Source of the DNA: Maratus speciosus | Taxonomy: Eukaryota > Arthropoda > Arachnida > Araneae > Salticidae | NCBI GenBank assembly: GCA_963932465.1 | Contig: OZ010795.1 | Coordinates: 525,331,451-525,395,450 of the forward strand | Direction of reading: 5' to 3' | DNA: 64,000 nt | Part shown: one piece after another, positions 1 to 10,920 of the stretch | How positions within the stretch are numbered: the stretch's first letter is position 1 | How the letters are laid out: each line of letters begins with the position of its first letter | Notes under the pieces: model-generated | The model's input: the letters and a program-made list of their open reading frames with translations, nothing else | Databases searched by the model: none | What the model was told of the DNA's origin: nothing | Translations under genes and position numbers: made by a program

Positions 1-897
1 GGTCACATAGAAAATCAATGCGATGATACATGGTTAATTCGCTTTGCTCGTTATGTAAGAGGAAAAAAGTTTAAATGACCTGAAAGGGAAGATTTTTCTA
101 TAATTGACGAAGGGCAAATAAAAAAAAAAACACTAAATCTACCCGATTTTACTGACCAAAATGATAGAGTTATTAGTTTTCCTTTTAACCATTTCAGGGG
201 TGCTGGTACGTTTATGAAACCACTTAATTTTAATTCCCAAAATATTTTCATTTAATATGAAAGTGAAATATAGCCCTTTTCTTATTTCCACTTAAATTTG
301 TCGGCAAATTCAGGTGCCATTCATTTATTCAACACTTTAGCATTGAAAATGCGTTGCCCTGAAAGGGTTAAAGAAATCTTAAATGGTCTAAATTTATGTT
401 AAATTGTTTGCAAATCAGCAATGTTTACTTAATTTTTCCTTGCAGCAAGATCTATACGGTTTTTTTCATTATTTATTTTCTAAAAAGTGTGTTCATAGAA
501 TTGTTTAAATAGTAGCAATTGTTTAAATATTTTTGTAAAAAACATTTCTGAAACAAAAAAAAAAAATATGTCACTGTCATTTCTTTTTCAATTTTACTTA
601 AATATTTCAAGATTTATCATAAAAAAATTGTATGACACATAAATTGAATTGTCTGCATTTTTTCCCATTTACATAACAATATATCAAAGCTCCCTTGCTA
701 GTGTATCAATCCTCCCCAGCAATGGGGAGATTTGATACAGTAGTAACCATTCACAATAATTGGGATATATTTTTTGAATGATTATTTTTTAAATTCACAA
801 TATTTTTAATAAATGAATAAAAGGTCACTTTATAAGAAAACATGAAAAATTTGTTTAAAAATAGGTTTCTAAGGGTTGAAAAAAATTAGTAAAAAAA
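1..897. other. AT-rich sequence without a recognised gene
   Basis: No supported coding sequence. The stretch is A/T-rich with homopolymer runs and one strong perfect hairpin at 702-739 (listed separately). It ends where readable BEL/Pao coding sequence begins near 912. The 5' part of that retroelement is absent here, so this sequence has either replaced it or been inserted in front of it. Confidence 0.5.
702..739. repeat. Perfect hairpin with paired TGTATCAA and CTCCCCA arms
   Basis: The left strand TGTATCAA, two bases, CTCCCCA, a 4-base loop GCAA, then TGGGGAG, two bases, TTGATACA. Both arm segments pair perfectly. A related string, TGTATCATAACTCCCC, lies at about 900-915, just where BEL coding sequence starts. 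The two may belong to one palindromic element whose other end is not recognised. Confidence 0.5.
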
Positions 898-1317
898 ATG
901 TGTATCATAACTCCCCTACCTCCCCTAATGTGGACTGATTCAACTATCGGATTACATTGGATCCAAGGAGCGGCATCCAAATGGAACCCATTTATTGCCA
1001 ACAGGGTAACAGAAATTCAGGGGATGAGCGACCCTAGTTCTTGGAGACGTGTAATTAGCAGGGATAATCCTGCGGATATGCTTACTAGGGGGCTATCAGC
1101 TAAAGAATTATTGAACTCAAATCAGTGGTGGTACGGCCCTGAATGGCTTAGTAAAACTGAAAATTTTTGGTCTAAGGATGATACATTAAAAACAAAATCA
1201 GTCAACCCTGAAATTGAAATTGAAGCTAGAAGTAAAATTATTGTTAATGCAATAATCGTTAAGGAGAATTTAATTGACATAAACAAATACAGTAACCAAA
1301 AAAACTATTACGAGTAA
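898..1317 (+). pseudogene. BEL/Pao pol fragment: RNase H end of the Pao polyprotein
   Basis: The readable protein matches the RNase H portion of Pao-type polyproteins: the motif MWTDSTIGLHWI, then ANRVTEIQ, then DNPADMLTRG, then a WW-GP-WL motif. In intact elements this domain removes the RNA strand from the RNA-DNA hybrid during reverse transcription in cytoplasmic particles. BEL residues start at about 912; the first few codons, including the nominal start, come from the flanking sequence, so there is no genuine initiation here. The frame is lost near 1290-1317, where an A-run precedes the conserved LLRVTGY segment. Decayed fragment, no function expected. Confidence 0.85.
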
Positions 1318-1874
1318 CTGGCTACGTTATACTCTTTATCAAAATACTAAAGAAAAAACGCGAGAAAATTTGTAATCTTACGTCAGAGGAAATCCGAGAA
1401 GCAGAAACTTTTTGGATAAAAAATTGTCAAAATTAAATTTTCGCGAAAGAAATTGTAAGCCTGAAAAATTCAAAACTACTTCCTACAGAATCAAAATTAC
1501 TTTCCTTCAACCCTTACCTCGATTCAAAAGGAGTTTTGAGAGTTTCTGGACGACTTGATAAGTTTAACTTATCAATGGATGAAAAACATCCTATAATTCT
1601 TCCACCAAAAACTAAATGGGCAGAGCTAATAATTTGGGATGCTCATTATAAAGTTTTTCACTTTGCTGTTACCCATACACTTCTTCAAATTCGAGAAAGA
1701 TTCTGGCTTATAAGGGATAGACAAACCGTGAGAGGTGTGCTTAAAAATTGCATTATATGCAAGAGGTTTTCTTCAACTCCAGGAGACCAAACGGTAGCTC
1801 CATTACCCGCTGATCGGGTGGAACACTCAAATCCATTCAGTGTGATAGGATGTGATTTTGCAGGACCTTTGTAC
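1318..1874 (+). pseudogene. BEL/Pao pol fragment: linker and integrase N-terminus
   Basis: From 1318 the protein resumes in other frames (a segment like LLRVTGY, then EEIREAETFWIK). From 1536 it is open for 113 codons: RVSGRL, PIILPPKTK, and an integrase zinc-binding domain with histidines at VFHFAVTH and the cysteine pair in CIICKR. It then enters the catalytic domain at GCDFAGPLY. Integrase joins retroelement DNA to the chromosome. The frame ends at the exact point where the hAT-like element was inserted, and its continuation is found from 4412. An in-frame stop follows the ETFWIK segment. Confidence 0.85.
1867..1874. repeat. 8-bp target-site duplication, left copy (hAT-like 1)
   Basis: CTTTGTAC directly before the terminal inverted repeat. 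The same 8 bases recur at 4412-4419 directly after the other end, and removing the element with one copy restores the BEL integrase frame. An 8-bp duplication is the hallmark of the hAT superfamily. Confidence 0.93.
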
Positions 1875-4411
1875 TAGGGTGGTGCGAAAAAAGTCAAGTT
1901 GATATTTCCGAGACGCTATAGTGCGGAAAAGTTGCGATTGGTAAATACAAGAAAAGCAAAAAAAAAATTCTTCAAATCGGACTTTATCTTCCGATCTCGC
2001 AAACCGCCTAAAAATTCCAAAAAAATGAAAATTTCCGATTTTTTCAGAATTTTTCTTTTTTTTACGCTTATATATTTTTTATCGCTATAGGAAAAAATAT
2101 TTGCAGTTTGTACTGTTTAATAATAATAATAATAATAATTGTGTTTAGAGAATATCTTCCGATCACGCAAGCTCAATAAAAATCGGCAAAAATTCAATTT
2201 TGAGTGATTTTCATGCATTAAGAATATAATCAACTGAGGTCAGTTTGCAGTCTCAGGTTAAGATTTAAATGTTAATTGATACTATTGAGCATATTAAGTT
2301 ATTTTTAAACAACCTAGAACTTACCACGAAGAGTTCGTTTCAGGTCTGAAAAGTTTAGTAGTGCACCCAACTGCCGTTAGCCACGTTGGAAAACAGCGCT
2401 GAAGTCGGCGTACGCGCTCCCACCTAGTCTCACCTAACTCCATAAAATGTACAGAAAAGTCAACTGGATTCAGATGAACTACATGGCATATACTATTTTG
2501 ACGGAAGAAAGGACGATACCCAAGTTAAAGAAAGTATTGCATCTAAACAGGTTCGTCGAACTATTAAAGAGGAACACTTTCCTGTCATAAAAGAACGTGA
2601 CTCAGTTTATTTAGGCCATGTGCCTCCAAACTCCGGGCCTGCTAAGGACATTGTAGCTTTCATAGTATCATGTCTTACTGAACAAAGGGTTTCACTAGAA
2701 TACTTAGATTTGCTAGGCTGTGATGGTACAAATACCAATACTGGATAGAAAGGTGATGATATCAGAAAACTTGAAGTTTATCTCTGACGACCACTGCAGT
2801 GGGTTGTTTGTTTATTCCATTTTGTTGAATTACCTTCCCGCCATCTTTTTCAACATTTGAATGTTGAAACTACTGGCCCAAGATCATTTAGTACCACCAT
2901 TTGGACACAATATCATTGTTGTGTAAAGCTCTCGGTGATAAATTTTCAATTGACTGATTGTGAAATTCCAGAATTGGACAGGCAACTGTTGAGCAAGGAC
3001 TAAAGATATCTTCTTGGCGTAAGTCAAGCAATTAACTGTTACAACTTTCCAAATGACTTATTAAAGTGTGACTCCGGCCCAATTTCACATGCCAGATTGC
3101 TCACTTGTGCAAATAGAGAGCCCTTCGACTTTACGCGAGCGTGGAAAACCCATCGGATGCCTTAAAGCCATATTGACATTTATTTTAAAATCTTATTTGC
3201 CAATTTGTTTTGAAATAAAATGCTGTAAGTACATTACAGACGGGCCTATTCATCTGTACAGAGCAATTGAAACATCTCGATACTTTCGTGGCAACCTGAA
3301 GAAAGTGTAGTCTTTGAAACTGAACGAAACTCGTTCTTTTCTCATCCGGAAAACCTACTGATGGCAATGGTCTTTTATAAGAGGGGGCACATAAGAGAGC
3401 TAGGGCTGTTAAAAGCCAGGCAGAATGTTTCAAAGGGCAAAGACATCTGAATCTTTATCACTCCTACAATCCAGTATTAATTGATTGTAATGTAGCAAAA
3501 TTAACATTTCCACCGCTTTTTCGGAGATTAACCCATGAAGAAATACATTTCTTCGTTCAATCAGGTCATATCTCAGTCTGGGATGATAAAAAATTTCCCA
3601 ACCACACGTAAGATGTCCAGCGGTGCATTAAATCTGTAACGGAAGCATCATTTAAGGTATGTGGGCCCCAATCAAGATAGCATCATGGCCACACTGAAAT
3701 CAATGTCCATAATACCAGACATTACCTCCAAATCGCAGTACAAAGTTGCGTCTAAAAGTCAGACTTAAACAGATGACATAACGAATTGTATATCTTATAC
3801 TGTCACGACACTAGTTTTTTAATACAGTGTTTTGATTCTATTATAACAAATTATGTATTTAAGTAATGTAAATAGCAAACACCCTCATTGGTTGGATGGA
3901 GGATAGGGTGTGGTTTGAACTCGAAGTGCAGCTACCTTCCCGTGGTGAGTTCTGGTTTGTTTAAACATTATCAAATATCTAAACAAGCAAAGAGTTGTAC
4001 ATTGTACAATTTATATTCAAATGTTAATATTGGAACGCAAACTGATCTCAGGTGATTATTTTCTTTATTCATCAAAATCACTGAAAATTGAATTTTTGCC
4101 GATTTTTATTGATCTTGCGTGATCGGAAGCTATTCTTTAAACGCAACTGTTTATTTTTATTATTATTAAACATTACAATCTGCAAATATTTTTCACTATA
4201 GCGATAAAATATATATATACGTAAAAAAAGAAAAAAATTCTGGAAAAATCGGAAATATTCAATTTTTTTTAATTTTTAGGCGGTTTGCGGGATCGGAAGA
4301 TAAAGTCCGATTTAAATATTTTTTTTTTGTTTTTCTTGTATTTACCAATCGCAACTTTTCCGCACTATAGCAACTCGCAAATATCAACTTGACTTTTTTC
4401 GCACCACCCTA
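1875..4411 (+). mobile_element. Complete hAT-like DNA transposon (hAT-like 1)
   Basis: Ends are TAGGGTGGTGCG and its complement, flanked by an exact 8-bp duplication. The inverted repeats are long, roughly 1875-2250 against 4040-4411, with scattered mismatches and small indels. Each arm holds the motif TAGTGCGGAAAAGTTGC (1919-1935 and, inverted, 4351-4367). The interior carries a decayed transposase-like gene on the plus strand. Superfamily assignment rests on duplication length, the TAGGG start and a short RW-like motif in the protein. hAT elements usually have much shorter inverted repeats, so the arms are unusual. Confidence 0.88.
2455..3680 (+). pseudogene. Decayed transposase-like gene of hAT-like 1
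   Basis: Readable from 2461 (DELHGIYYFDGRKDD) through SVYLGHVPPNSGP and LGCDGTNTNTG. Stops then replace expected residues at the tryptophan after NTG and before RPLQW. Further on come the segments RHLFQHL, SKDQRYLLGVSQAI, GPISHAR and, after frame changes, YITDGPIHLYRAIETSRY and LTHEEIHFFVQSG, with a VxRCIKSVTEAS segment near 3620. I recognise this as a transposase family common in arthropod genomes. The GPISHAR block matches where hAT proteins have their RW motif. Several stops and frameshifts make it non-functional. The same protein is on the minus strand of hAT-like 2 at 31.5-32.2 kb. Confidence 0.75.
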
Positions 4412-4419
4412 CTTTGTAC
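4412..4419. repeat. 8-bp target-site duplication, right copy (hAT-like 1)
   Basis: CTTTGTAC directly after the right terminal repeat, identical to 1867-1874; BEL integrase coding continues from here. Confidence 0.93.
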
Positions 4420-5063
4420 GTTAAAGGCAGTGGTAATAAACAATACATCTTGCTGATTACGTGTGCAGTAACTAGAAATGTCCACCTGGAGCTTGTCGAC
4501 AGCTTGTCGACACAAACATTTTTACTAGGCTTCCGTAGGTTCGTTGCTCGACAAGGATAACCATCTATAGTATATTTCGACAATGCTAAGACTCAAACGC
4601 GCAGAAAATAACTTGAGAAGCCTTTGGTCCATTATAACTCATCCAAATGTACAAGAATTTTTTTCTGCCCATAACATTAAGTGGAAATTCATAATCGAAC
4701 GAGCAGCAGGGTGGGGGGTATTTTATGAACGTATGGTTAGGACTATAAAATCTGCATTAAGAAAAACCCTAGGCAAATCATCCCTGACTGTGATTGAACT
4801 GAATACTGTACTAGTGGAAATTGAAGGCATGGTCAACACTCGCCCTATAACTTATTTCTCGCCAGAAGATCCAGATCCCTTACCATTAACGCCTGCTCAC
4901 TCCCTAATTGGGAGAAGAATATCTTCTCTGCCACCAGTTTGGCTCCACCTTAACTCGTATATTTCTTCCAGGAAAGAGTTAATTAGATCTTATAACTATC
5001 GTGAAAAATTAATGCACCTGTTTTGGTCTAGATGGAAAGGGGAATACTTGTTAAATTTGAGGT
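4420..5063 (+). pseudogene. BEL/Pao pol fragment: integrase catalytic core and C-terminal part
   Basis: Continuation of the integrase after the hAT-like insertion. First comes a decayed stretch with the residues expected around the first two catalytic aspartates (VHLEL, then a FDNA motif near 4578). An open segment follows from about 4583: WKFIIERAAGWG, FYERMVRTIKSALRK with the expected catalytic glutamate, then NTRPITY, PLTPAHSLIG, and FWSRWKGEYLLNLRSVH, the usual C-terminal block of Pao integrases. The reading stops at the small insert at 5076. A tandem copy of the string GCTTGTCGAC near 4493-4513 adds to the damage. No function expected. Confidence 0.85.
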
Positions 5064-5295
5064 CAGTTCATTTAAATATTAATATTTGGAAATTTTCCAG
5101 AGAGAAACATTCGCCTTGCATACAATATTTTAAATGAAAATCAAATTTCAAATTATTTTTGCTTAAAAGGCTGCGCTATACTGATGGCCCGGGTTCGATT
5201 CCCGGCATGGAATTTTTTTCACTAGGTTGGCCTTTGCGCCTTTTAAGCAAAAATAATTTGAAATTTGATTTTCATTTGAAATACAGTTCATTTAA
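5064..5295. mobile_element. Small insert with tRNA-like core inside a hairpin, 12-bp target duplication
   Basis: CAGTTCATTTAA occurs at 5064-5075 and again at 5284-5295, bracketing a 208-bp insert (5076-5283). Inside, about 43 bp ending in GCTTAAAAGGC at about 5170 is repeated inverted at about 5237-5278. Between the arms is a tRNA T-arm-like string, GGGTTCGATTCCC (5190-5202), which fits a polymerase III B box. A 12-bp duplication suggests LINE-mediated insertion, as for SINEs, although long perfect hairpin arms are not a usual SINE feature. No A box was identified with confidence. Confidence 0.7.
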
Positions 5296-5510
5296 GTTCG
5301 AACAAAATTAATTTTCCTCAATTTAAATTAAATGACATTGTTCTAATTAAAGATGATAAATTACTCAGAAATTTCTGGAGTCTAGGAAAAATTATTGAAT
5401 TATTTCCTGGAAGAGACGGCAAGGTGAGGGCCTGTAAAGTAAAAACTGAGAAATATATTCTCAGACGTCCAGTGCAGTTACTGTATCATATGGAACTGCG
5501 AACTGATTGA
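5296..5510 (+). pseudogene. BEL/Pao pol C-terminus
   Basis: After the small insert the integrase tail resumes. It shows a segment like DIVLIKDDKLL, then FWSLGKIIELFPGRDGKVRACKV, then RRPVQLLYHMEL, and a stop (TGA) at about 5508-5510. This is the DUF-like C-terminal module found at the end of Pao polyproteins. Its counterpart ends the BEL-2 protein at 45.6-45.8 kb (the GRDGKIR block). Confidence 0.85.
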
Positions 5511-5685
5511 CTTCAATTATACATATATTAATCATATTTTTTCTTATTATTTTAGTTTGAATTTGATTGTAACATGTTTAAATACTGAAGTATGTATAAC
5601 ATTTCATATTTTATATTTGTATTTGTATTAATTTGATATATTTTAATTATTTCTGATGAACACCCATATGTTCATGGGTGGGAAG

Positions 5686-6087
5686 TGTTATGAAATGGCT
5701 CCTGCCTGCGTGGGTAGAAATCTAAAAATATCCGAGATCACGTGGCTCGGTACGTGTGTTTGCGAAAGAGCGCGAATAAAACTGACTGATGCTAGAATTC
5801 TTTTAGTAAGTAAAAAAATCGAATTGTGTTTGGTCGCGAAAAAAATGTTTTCTTGGAATTGTAAATCTTTATATTAACAAGTGTTATTTAATGTAGCGAA
5901 GTGATGCTTGAATTTATGTAACTAGAAGATTAGAATATCTTTATTACTTGGCTGAGATGCATATTTATATGGCATTCTCGGAATTTATTAACTTATTTAA
6001 CTGTTAAATATTAATTGCTCTAAATGTCGTCGTGCTGTGCTGTCAAAAATAAAAGATAAAAATACTTTCAAAATTTATTATTTTTCA
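5686..6087 (+). repeat. 3' LTR of BEL-1
   Basis: A purine-rich tract (GGGTGGGAAG, 5676-5685) is followed by TGTTATG, as expected for a polypurine tract and LTR start. The region contains relatively GC-rich sequence and an AATAAA at about 6047, then a CA near 6086-6087 taken as the end. The partner LTR is not in the window, so the right border is an estimate. Confidence 0.6.
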
Positions 6088-6821
6088 AGAATTGGATTCA
6101 GCGAAATAAGTTTTTTATCGAAATAATTTTATTACTTCGAATGATACTTCTCGATAGATTTGATTATGAATACGTTTCACTGCATCTCCATTTATTATTG
6201 AGATAATAATTTTTTTGAAGTTTTTTGGCACCATTTGTTCGATTTTGACAACTCAAGTACAGCATATCGGTAGAAAGTAGAAGGAAAATAGTTGTAAAAG
6301 AGCAATTATATCATTTTGTTTCCATTTTCTCATAAAAACTGAAAAAAAAAATTAAAATACGTATTATTTTGAAAGAAATATAAATGAATGATTTCTGATA
6401 AAACACGGAGCTATTATAAACTAAATTTAATTTTAAGTATCTATATTAATATTAGAAACAAATGAAGTCATATGAATCATGACATAGCCGATATTTTATT
6501 TATTTATTTATTTTTTTATTTTTTTTTGTCAGGTTTCTTGAATGCCAAAATTTCTTTTTTTGGATTTGTGTATTATTCAGCGTAATCACGTCTTATGCAT
6601 ATTTTATTGTAGATGTTGTTTAAGACTGGATTGCAGATGAGGAATTTTTAGCGAATGCCTAGAACGTCATTTTATATCAAATAAAAGCGCGTGTTTGGAG
6701 TCTTAAACTATCTATATTTATACTCATATATATATTATATTATATTTATTGAAGGCGACACAAAATTCTGAAAAAGCAGAATTCCTGTTTTCTAGTACTA
6801 ATTTATTATTTTTTTTCTTTC

Positions 6822-6859
<38 letters not shown>

Positions 6860-7589
6860 TTAAATAAATCCTGTAAATAATATTTTTGAATGTTTTATGG
6901 CGGTGATCCTTTTTCAATTGAAATATGGAAAATATTATCTAGACATGCCTTTTAGAATCATATATATACATATTTTTTAATTAATACAGAGATAAATTTA
7001 AAAGGCAGTGAAAATAAAATAAAACAATGTTCGTAAAATATGCTATGATTTTAAGAAAACTAATAACAATGTTAATAATGACAATTGTGTTGCATAGTGA
7101 GTAATATTTACCGCATTATTATATGAACATTACTTAAGGTTAAATTAGTTTATGTCACTTTACAATAAAATAAATGCTCACGTGCAAGTATTACTCACGC
7201 ACAGAGGGTTCCGTATAGTAATATATCAATTAGGATGTGCATTATTAAAAAACAAAAGTTTCTAAAAGAATACCAAGACTTCGTGAAAACTATGCAACGT
7301 AGGGTTGGGTATAGCTGTATATACTGAACAGTATAAATGGATATACCGTGGAAGTTCAAAGAGGTATGGAACCTAATTAATATCAAACATAGCTATTCTG
7401 TATAACCCTTTCTTTAATCTATGGTAATATGTTTCAAAGGAATTTAATTCGGTGCTGACAATAAAAATAGCGCATAGTTAAACTTCATTTAGCATTTCCT
7501 AAACATAAATTCAGCTTAGTAATAATCGTTTCTTTTTACAGTGTATCTAAAGCAAAACTCTTATTCAAAATTTAAACTTATCATTGTGC
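6088..7589. other. AT-rich sequence with simple repeats
   Basis: No gene seen. Contains a (TTTA)n run near 6495-6515, a TA-rich patch near 6720-6750, and a (TTTTC)n tract ending in poly-T at about 6818-6859. Short open frames here do not resemble any known protein. Confidence 0.5.
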
Positions 7590-7760
7590 TTAGCGCGCTT
7601 CGAAAGGACGTCGCAATGTTCCAGCGCGGCTTTGGTCAGTGCGCGTTTTCCACCTAGGTTTTTTAGTTAACCGTTAAAGACTCGGTAGGTGTATTGAGAG
7701 AGCCATTCAAAGCAAACTAGTCGCACATCCCATCGTATTTATGTGATTAATTCTTATTAA
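7590..7760. other. Locally GC-rich patch of unknown nature
   Basis: About 170 bp with CpG-containing strings (GCGCGCTTCGAAAGGACGTC, GTCAGTGCGCG) in an otherwise AT-rich neighbourhood. It could be a promoter or LTR remnant, or the start of a non-coding exon. I see no TATA box or open frame that would decide it. Confidence 0.3.
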
Positions 7761-9370
7761 ATTAGTCTGTTTTTAACAATTTGGCGTTTATTGCTTTTAT
7801 ACTGCTACTGGGCATTGCAATACACAAATATATCCTTAATATTTGATGCCTAGGCTTTAAAAGCCCCAATGGAGCATAGAGTACACTGCCCCTGCCAATA
7901 AGAGTGCCCAAACCGTCCGTGTCTTTAATGGTTAATGTCTCGAATAATTACAGACAGTTTTTCTCGAAATTCATGATCAACAATGCTTTTTTACTTCTTC
8001 TAAGATAGGTATGCCCAGGGCTCCTCAACACCTTTGCTGAATGCCCGAAAATCGCAATTTGTGTGTAATGGAAAGACGCGATTTTCTCAAAAAATATGTG
8101 ATCTCGGGTAATCGCTATAATTTTCCTACAAGGTGTAAATTAACGTCTACTACCTCTACTTTTTTCATAATTTTAGTTTAAGTAGATTCGGAATTAGATG
8201 GGGGGGGGGGGGACATATTTTTGCACTACATTTTAGACCTAACTTTGAAAATATAATACCTAAAATTAAATGAAATATATTTTTGCGTTCAGCGTTACGA
8301 AAGCTTTCACACGATACCCCACATGATATACAAAGAAAAGATTTTTTTTTTCAAGTAATTTAAATAGTCCCTCTACATTTTTACTAAATGTATTTATGAA
8401 TATTTATTAATCTGTAAATATGTGCGTCAATAGTCTTTATTACTTACCGAAATTTGAATTTGCCAAGTTCCATAGTTTACGAGTAGGGCTGTGACAGACG
8501 CACAGACAGCATTTTGAATCTTATTGAAGTTTTTTTAACCATTTGGAAAAATGGTTATTGTCCTCTGTCAGGGTAGGAAATAAAAAACATATCTGAAGCG
8601 TTTTATTGGTTGAATCTGCATTTTATTCGTTTTCTGATTGGTCTATACAGTAATCTGTATTTTCCCTTTACTTTCAACAGAGATGGCTACTTCTGTTGCC
8701 ACTATAACAAAAAAGTAATAAAAACTACAAAACTCAGAAACAAATTGAGGTACAACTTTCAAACAAATTGCATTTAAAAGTACATTTTTTTCTCTATACG
8801 ACGGTGAATCCATGGCGTACGTAATGTATGACCAGCTCCGTAGATCTTTAAAAATTTACAGTACCGAAAAAAGTAATCCATGGCGTATGTAATGTATGAT
8901 CAACACAGTGCGATTTTTATGTCTTAAATTTTAGTCTTTGAAAAAATCATTTTCCAAATGGTCGTTGTAATTTGTTAAATTGCATTTTTTTTTTTCGTTA
9001 TCGGCATTTCTTCAACAGCAGTCTGAAAAATAATCTAATTTTGGTTATAAAGGTAATAGATAATAGCAAGCCTATTTATTTTCCGTATTATTATATTTCC
9101 GGGTTCACTCACTACTTACAGCTTAAGTATTCAGTATAAAGATTATAACTATTGCTTTAAAATACAAGGTCAAATTCATCATTTTTTATGCTTCAAGTTT
9201 CGTTTAGAAAAACGTGCCGCAGTGGACGTAGCCTGCTAATAATTAAAAATAACAATAAATAGTAGGTTAAAAAATACATTATCTTATTTAATTCATTTTT
9301 ACAGGATTTCAGTAGCAGTTATGTATAAATAATATCCCAACACGGTAAGTTTGAGGGAAAAAAAAATACA

Positions 9371-9409
<39 letters not shown>

Positions 9410-10779
9410 AGAAAAACGATTTTGTATAAAAGAATGCTTATTTTTTATTCTTCTCGCGTAGAAATATTTGCTGTTTATTTGAAAAAAAAAAGGTGTTCCT
9501 TTTTTTCTTCAAGATTTTCGTCATTCTTTTCCTGCAGATGTAACAAATCGCAAATAATATTTTCTTTCTATATCTATGTAATGTTTTATTCTTTGATTTT
9601 TCTTTTAGTCATTTTGCAGATTGTATTTACAAAAGCGTCGTCGCAAGATTAATAAAGAATCCTTTTATTTATTATTAAAGAAAAAGTCAAGATTATATTT
9701 TATTTCATAACTTCATATAAAAACAATCCTTTGCGTTTATTTTCGGGAAAAAAAAAGTTTGGTGTATGAAAAAAAAATCCATTATTAAAAAGCTTATTGT
9801 ATTAAAATGATTTCATCTTCTATGTCACATAACGTTTCCATTCCCTATTTAAAAAAAAAAAAAAAAACATAACGTGAATTTCAAAGAAATGCATATATTT
9901 AAAAAATATATTATTCACCCATTGATAGCCTAACCGCGAAATATGCTGGTTAGCACCAAGTCCCATCGTAAGAAAAAATAGATTTAGACATTACATGCCC
10001 AAATTCCTGGGGATTGTAGCGCCAGAGAGTTTGGATTTGTATAAGTTTACATATATAAAAGTGTACGTTTAATAATATAAGTAGGAAAATATAAAAACTC
10101 AAGCTTAATTTTATAATGTTATATATTTAAAATTAAAGTTTATATTTATATATTTCCTATTCCATGAAGGCATTAGGTAATATGTGAAGATTTAAGCTTT
10201 TACAACAATTTTCTGGCACTAGAAAATAATTAGAAGCATATTTTACATGAACTAAACTAAATATATTCCCGTTTTGCTACTATAGCAATTTTTTATAACA
10301 TCTTAAATATAAATGTATGGCCTCTGAAACGAGACTTTCTTTTAGATAGGATCTTTTCCCTCTGGATAGCTTGTTCCTCTGTTCTTTTTGGAATTAATGG
10401 ATTTTTTTTTCCTTTTTTCTCTTTTTGTATTATTAAACTTTTAAGTATCTTAAATATACTTTAATTTCTACTTTTTATTTTAGTCTTGATTTTTACTTTT
10501 TTGTAATTTTAAGTCTTTTAGCCACACCTAAAAACTTTCCTTTTATAGCTCACTAAATCCTCTACAAGTTGAACTTCCTAAAAACTGTATGTTAAACTAG
10601 GTAGCCCACAAAACTACTTACATTGTTCCATACTTTCTTAAATAGGAACTCATTTTTATCATATAATAATCCGTATTTATCTTAAATTGTGTGTTTTAGA
10701 GTGTATTATTTTTAACACAATCATATGGACTGCTAAACAATTAATGATTTCTAAATTTTCAATTGATTGGAAAAAATTA
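7761..10779. other. Unassigned AT-rich sequence with minor repeats
   Basis: No gene supported. Features seen: a G-run at 8201-8212; an inverted pair (AACCATTTGGAAAA near 8537 against TTTTCCAAATGGT near 8950); a direct repeat built on AATCCATGGCGTA at about 8810 and 8877; and a long poly-T at 9372-9404. A locally GC-richer patch at 7850-8040 reads through stops in all frames examined. Confidence 0.45.
8809..8905. repeat. Short direct repeat around TCCATGGCGTA
   Basis: Two copies of about 28 bp, starting near 8809 and 8876, share TCCATGGCGTA, GTAATGTATGA and a following AC/CA step, with a few differences. The flanking inverted pair at about 8537 and 8950 suggests both lie in the interior of one small palindromic element. 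Confidence 0.5.
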
Positions 10780-10870
10780 TCTTGTCCGGAAGTCGAACCT
10801 AGGACTTCAAACTAAAATTGGCAGTGCTTCTCAAATAGGTCTACTATTCTGCCTTTAAAACTATTGTAAG
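10780..10870 (-). repeat. tRNA-like sequence, degenerate, possible SINE head
   Basis: Read on the minus strand, it contains TCCTAGGTTCGACTTCC followed by GGACAAG. This matches a tRNA T arm with B box and the start of an acceptor 3' strand. Upstream, an A-box-like TAGTAGACC and an anticodon-arm-like region can be seen, but the 5' acceptor strand does not pair convincingly. More likely a tRNA-derived repeat than a working tRNA gene. Confidence 0.4.
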
Positions 10871-10920
10871 AACAACCAGCTGACGTTGTTCATCCGGATA
10901 ATCTTTTAGCGCTAACATAT

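Larger units (their letters stand above)
898..6087 (+). mobile_element. BEL/Pao LTR retrotransposon (BEL-1), 5'-truncated and interrupted
   Basis: The plus strand carries, in order, the end of the Pao RNase H domain, the linker, the integrase zinc-binding and catalytic regions, the C-terminal integrase tail and a 3' LTR. A hAT-like element (1875-4411) and a small hairpin insert (5076-5283) interrupt it. Both inserts are flanked by exact duplications of BEL sequence, so the element was present before either. Gag, protease and most of the reverse transcriptase are missing from the window. Frameshifts and stops make it inactive. The 3' limit near 6087 is estimated from a terminal CA after a polyadenylation signal. 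Confidence 0.85.

Noticed and set aside
10780..10870. Functional tRNA gene on the minus strand
   Set aside because: The B box is good but the acceptor stem does not pair and the anticodon arm is not convincing; listed only as a tRNA-like repeat.
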